Shown here one piece after another: positions 6,544 through 9,386 of a stretch of 9,386 nucleotides of DNA (the first letter of the stretch is position 1; each line of letters begins with the position of its first letter). The notes below the pieces were generated by a model. That model worked only from the letters and a program-made list of their open reading frames with translations. It did not search any database and was not told the origin of the DNA. A program made the position numbers and the translations under genes. The stretch comes from CAZMSQ01 sp964569025 (GTDB lineage Bacteria; Bacteroidota; Bacteroidia; Chitinophagales; Saprospiraceae), in NCBI GenBank assembly GCA_964569025.1, contig CAZMSQ010000062.1, positions 1-9,386 of the forward strand. The letters run 5' to 3'.

Positions 6544-8928
6544 CTAACCAATTTCCACGATAGTAACCCCATCACCACCCTGATCATTGTCCGGATGGTA
6601 GGATCTTCTCACGGACTTATAATCTTTCAGCGTTCGCATGACCAGTCCTCGCAAGACGCCACTCCCTTTTCCGTGGAGTATTCTTACCGGGGAGGCACCC
6701 GACAAAATTGCCTGATCAATAAATTGCTCCAAGATTCGGGCTGCCTCTTCGATTCGCATTCCGCGGATGTCTATCCTGGGGGTAAACTGGGAGGCCGGGG
6801 TGCTGTCAGGTACGACAATGCCTTTTTTCGTATTGACCTCCAGCGGTTCTCCCGAAGGCACTAGGTCCCTCAGTTTGGCGGTTATCTTCAAATTGCCCAC
6901 GGTCAGTATGGCCTTATTCCGATCGATTCGCTCCACCTTTCCGATGGCTCCAGTGTTTCTCAACTTGACATAGCTACCGGCAGTGATGGGTACGTCTGAT
7001 CCCTTTGACTGACTTGGACGGGCGTATATTTCTTCCTGAAGGGTTTCAACTGTGGTTCTTTTTTCCTCTCGCTTGACCTTTGCTTCCTGAGCCATGGCTT
7101 TAGCCTTCTCCAGATTTTTCTCCTCCCTGATTTCCCGCATGAGCCGCTCCAATTGCTTATTGTCGTCAGCGGCCTTTTGCAGCTGTTGCTGTTCCATATC
7201 CAGCTTGAACTTCTTACGGCGGTACTCGAGATCTCGTGCCAGTTGCTCATAACTTTTAATAAGCCGATCCAGCTTTTTTTCGCGGTCTTCAAGGGCAGCG
7301 AGTTTTTCTTCAATCTCCTGTTTTTCCTTCTGCAAATCTACCAACAGCTCATCGACCGCCTGCGTCTTTTTTCCTGCACGATGCCTCGCATAATCCAGAA
7401 TGTCTTTCCCCAAACCGCTTTTATCTGCGATTTCGAAGGCATAAGAAGAGCCTGGTCTCCCGATTTTGAGCTGATAGGTAGGTGAGAGGGTGGTGCGGTC
7501 AAAAGTCATGGCTCCATTGACGATGCCGCTGGTTTTGTAGGAGAATATTTTGATATTTGAATAATGGGTGGTTATGACTCCGAAAACAAAGCGTTCATTG
7601 AAGTTTTTCAACAATGCCTCTGCAATGGCACCGCCCATTTTCGGATCAGTCCCTGAACCGAACTCGTCAATCAAGAGCAACGACCTGTCTGTAGCTTTGT
7701 CGAGAAAATGCTTCATATTGCGGAGACGAGAACTATAGGTACTCAGATCATCCTCCAAAGACTGTTGGTCGCCAATATCTGTGAAAAGGTGTTCAAAGAT
7801 TCCCATTTCGCTTTCTGCATGTGCCGGAATGAGCATCCCCGCCTGTACCATCAACTGGAGCAGGCCAACGGTTTTCATTAAAATGGTTTTTCCCCCGGCA
7901 TTGGGCCCGCTTACCACAAGGATGCGGTTGAGCCCTTGAAGCACCAGGTCAAACGGCACTGTCTCTTTTCCAGTTTCTTTATTCTTCAGCAAGAGCAGCG
8001 GATGACGCCCTTCGCGGATACCCAAGTGGGGGAAGTCTTTGATGGCCGGCTTCGTCCCATTCAATCGGACAGCCAGCCGGGCCTTGGCCCGGATCACGTC
8101 AAAACGGGCAATCAGGGTCTGGTACTGGCGTATCAGCGGTGTCATCGGCCGCATTTCTGCACAGAGGGTTTTGAGAATGCGGTATATTTCTCGTTTCTCC
8201 TCCGCATCGAGGTCAAAAATGTCATTGTTGATGTCAATGATTGCCTCCGGCTCAATAAAAACCGTCCGCCCGGTAGCCGATTCATCGTGGATTATGCCTC
8301 GTATCTTCCGCTTGTGTTCGGCCATGACACTCAACACTCGCCTCCCATTCCTAAAACTCTCGACATTCTCGGTGAGCCATCCCTTTTGGCGGTACAGATT
8401 GGCCACCTCCCGAAACTGCCGCTCCAATTCCCTGCGCTTACTTTGCGCCATTCGTCTGATCCGTGCAAGCTCTGGCGTGGCATCATTGCGTACCTGGCCT
8501 TCTTCGTCCAGCGTGCGCTGCATCGTTTTCACCAAATCCACTGAAAAGGTGTAGGGTTGGAGAATGGCATAGAGGGCCGGGTACGTCTCTTGTCTACTTT
8601 CGGTGAAAAAGGCAAAAAACTCTCGGGTAATAACCAGTTGCAGATAAATTCGAAGAATTGCCTCAAGAGGCAGCACGGCGTCCTCTACTTCCAACATCCT
8701 CAAATCTTGGTGGATGTCTTCATAACGCTCTGCCGGAATCCGGTCTTTATTCTCCAAAGCCGCTTTGAATTCCTCTACCTCCCGGAGTTTCCGCTCTATC
8801 AGAAATCCCTCAGTTTCCAGCGGGATATTGTCAAAATAGACCCTGCCAACATCCCCCATGCATTCACCTTTCAACAACTCCAGGACCTTGTCAAACTCCA
8901 GTTTCTCAAACAGTTCGTGTTGTTCCAT
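6544..8928 (-). CDS. mutS2: Endonuclease MutS2 with C-terminal Smr domain
   Basis: This 794-aa protein has the normal length and full domain order of MutS2, the MutS paralogue that lacks mismatch-recognition domains. In various bacteria MutS2 limits recombination by acting on branched DNA, or rescues collided ribosomes as in Bacillus. The sequence shows an N-terminal clamp/lever region (about 1-320), Walker A GPNAGGKT (341-348), a DDLSTYSSRL segment (393-402), Walker B LLLIDEFGSGTDP (417-429) and TTHY (453-456). A long charged coiled coil spans about 525-640, a KOW-like small barrel about 648-690, and the Smr nuclease domain 715-794, with IDIRGMR (719-725) supplying the L/I-D-x-R motif and ILHGKGSGVLR (750-760). 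All key motifs are intact. The ATG at 8928 gives the usual MutS2 start (ELFEKLEFDKVLELL). A 169-nt leader with a microsatellite and a GC hairpin separates it from the upstream nuclease-like gene. Confidence 0.97.
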   Translation of the reverse strand: MEQHELFEKLEFDKVLELLKGECMGDVGRVYFDNIPLETEGFLIERKLREVEEFKAALENKDRIPAERYEDIHQDLRMLEVEDAVLPLEAILRIYLQLVITREFFAFFTESRQETYPALYAILQPYTFSVDLVKTMQRTLDEEGQVRNDATPELARIRRMAQSKRRELERQFREVANLYRQKGWLTENVESFRNGRRVLSVMAEHKRKIRGIIHDESATGRTVFIEPEAIIDINNDIFDLDAEEKREIYRILKTLCAEMRPMTPLIRQYQTLIARFDVIRAKARLAVRLNGTKPAIKDFPHLGIREGRHPLLLLKNKETGKETVPFDLVLQGLNRILVVSGPNAGGKTILMKTVGLLQLMVQAGMLIPAHAESEMGIFEHLFTDIGDQQSLEDDLSTYSSRLRNMKHFLDKATDRSLLLIDEFGSGTDPKMGGAIAEALLKNFNERFVFGVITTHYSNIKIFSYKTSGIVNGAMTFDRTTLSPTYQLKIGRPGSSYAFEIADKSGLGKDILDYARHRAGKKTQAVDELLVDLQKEKQEIEEKLAALEDREKKLDRLIKSYEQLARDLEYRRKKFKLDMEQQQLQKAADDNKQLERLMREIREEKNLEKAKAMAQEAKVKREEKRTTVETLQEEIYARPSQSKGSDVPITAGSYVKLRNTGAIGKVERIDRNKAILTVGNLKITAKLRDLVPSGEPLEVNTKKGIVVPDSTPASQFTPRIDIRGMRIEEAARILEQFIDQAILSGASPVRILHGKGSGVLRGLVMRTLKDYKSVRRSYHPDNDQGGDGVTIVEIG

Positions 8929-8947
8929 GCTCTATTCGTGTCCATTC

Positions 8948-8967
8948 GCCGCCGCATCTCTGGCGGC
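8948..8967. repeat. GC-rich inverted repeat in the mutS2 leader
   Basis: GCCGCC (8948-8953) and GGCGGC (8962-8967) are perfect reverse complements around an 8-nt loop. The dyad lies 20 nt upstream of the mutS2 start codon and downstream of the nuclease-like gene on the same strand. It could terminate the upstream transcript, although no T-run follows on the minus strand, or fold in the mutS2 5' leader and affect translation. Both roles are inference. Confidence 0.35.
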
Positions 8968-9040
8968 CTATAAACCGAAGTAACAGTTGCTCCCCCCATT
9001 TAGGTTCATCCCCCTCCGGAAGGGCGCCCCTCATGGTCTT

Positions 9041-9055
9041 TCTCTCTCTCTCTCT
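9041..9055. repeat. (TC)7 dinucleotide microsatellite upstream of mutS2
   Basis: Seven TC units plus a final T run without interruption at 9041-9055; on the mutS2 strand this reads as (AG)7A followed by AAAG. It lies 113 nt upstream of the mutS2 ATG and 43 nt after the stop of the upstream gene. Simple dinucleotide tracts this long are uncommon in bacteria and can change length by polymerase slippage. Confidence 0.85.
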
Positions 9056-9097
9056 GCACAGTCGACTATAGTTGTCTGTCCTCCACGCAGGTGCGTC

Positions 9098-9386
9098 TCA
9101 CTCAGTCGACCTATTCCGTTGCTTTTCTTCCTCGAGAGCAAGGTCAAGAAGACCTGTCAACTCATTCTCATCCACCTCAATGGACTCAGCAATTTCTGTC
9201 TGGGAAAAACGACCTGATCGCCACATTTTCAACAACAACTGACGTTTCCCTTCTTCGCGCCCCTTCTCTACTCCCTCTTCGCGCCCTTCTTTACGCCCCT
9301 CTTTGTACAAGATGTTTTCTTTGAAGTCGATAATCACTGGCATGTTCTGAATTATTTCATGAGTCAATGAATCTAAATTACGCAAT
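9098..9386 (-). CDS. C-terminal part of an Rpn/PD-(D/E)XK nuclease-like protein (5' end outside window)
   Basis: Only the last 95 or so residues are visible; the frame stays open to the window edge, where the apparent TTG start is probably internal. The visible part has EIIQNMPVIIDFKENILY, then five tetrads ending in Gly (KEG, KEG, EEG, EKG, EEG; residues 27-46 of the visible part), a short helical segment KRQLLLKMWRSGRFSQTEIAESIEVDENEL that resembles a helix-turn-helix, and an acidic tail. This charged Gly-repeat linker plus small helical end is the usual C-terminus of Rpn family recombination-promoting nucleases / PDDEXK_2 putative transposases, common in Bacteroidota and cyanobacteria. The nuclease core itself is not in view, so the family is inferred from the tail only. 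It lies upstream of mutS2 on the same strand. Confidence 0.6.
   Translation of the reverse strand, partial: LRNLDSLTHEIIQNMPVIIDFKENILYKEGRKEGREEGVEKGREEGKRQLLLKMWRSGRFSQTEIAESIEVDENELTGLLDLALEEEKQRNRSTE

Noticed and set aside
7936..8544. A 202-codon plus-strand open frame inside mutS2
   Set aside because: It is antisense to the conserved ATPase and N-terminal region of MutS2, has no recognisable domain, and is readily explained as a shadow of the conserved gene.
9098..9386. A toxin-antitoxin or defence module next to mutS2
   Set aside because: The nuclease core is out of view, the tail matches the common Rpn-type family, and no partner gene is present.

Overview
The window looks like chromosomal core DNA from a member of the Bacteroidota, most likely a Saprospiria-type (Lewinella/Haliscomenobacter-like) bacterium. 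The reasons are a secreted protein ending in a type IX secretion (T9SS) type B / CHU_C sorting domain, a Bacteroidota-style SCO lipoprotein and cytoplasmic-type SH3-NlpC/P60 peptidase, a stand-alone LolD-like ATPase, weak or absent Shine-Dalgarno sequences, and one promoter of the TTTG-N20-TAnnTTTG kind. The phylum is well supported; the class is inference. Coding density is high and no gap exceeds 300 bases.

Left part (1-1434, minus strand): a SCO copper-chaperone/thioredoxin-fold lipoprotein is followed, 5 nt downstream, by an NlpC/P60 cell-wall peptidase with a GTG start. They probably form one transcript, which ends at a perfect 10-bp-stem hairpin at the very edge of the window. Divergent from this pair is a DASH-type photolyase/cryptochrome (1598-3034, plus), which converges on a LolD-like ABC ATPase (3065-3727, minus).

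Middle (3924-5535, plus): a small cupin and a GT4-like glycosyltransferase, 34 nt apart and probably co-transcribed from a Bacteroidota-type promoter at 3859-3890. They end at a small GNRA-loop hairpin and an AT-rich direct repeat.

Right part (5650-9386, minus strand): the 3' part of an Rpn/PD-(D/E)XK-type nuclease gene cut by the window edge, a 169-nt leader with a (TC)7 microsatellite and a GC-rich hairpin, mutS2 with a C-terminal Smr domain, and 27 nt after it a small T9SS type B cargo protein.

The genes are mainly housekeeping (DNA repair, envelope maintenance, glycan synthesis, lipoprotein/ABC export). I see no defence island, CRISPR array, insertion sequence, tRNA or rRNA, and no convincing new multi-gene system. 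The most notable feature is the divergent active site and electron-transfer chain of the photolyase/cryptochrome. The (TC)n tract and an in-frame small ORF ahead of mutS2 are weaker leads.
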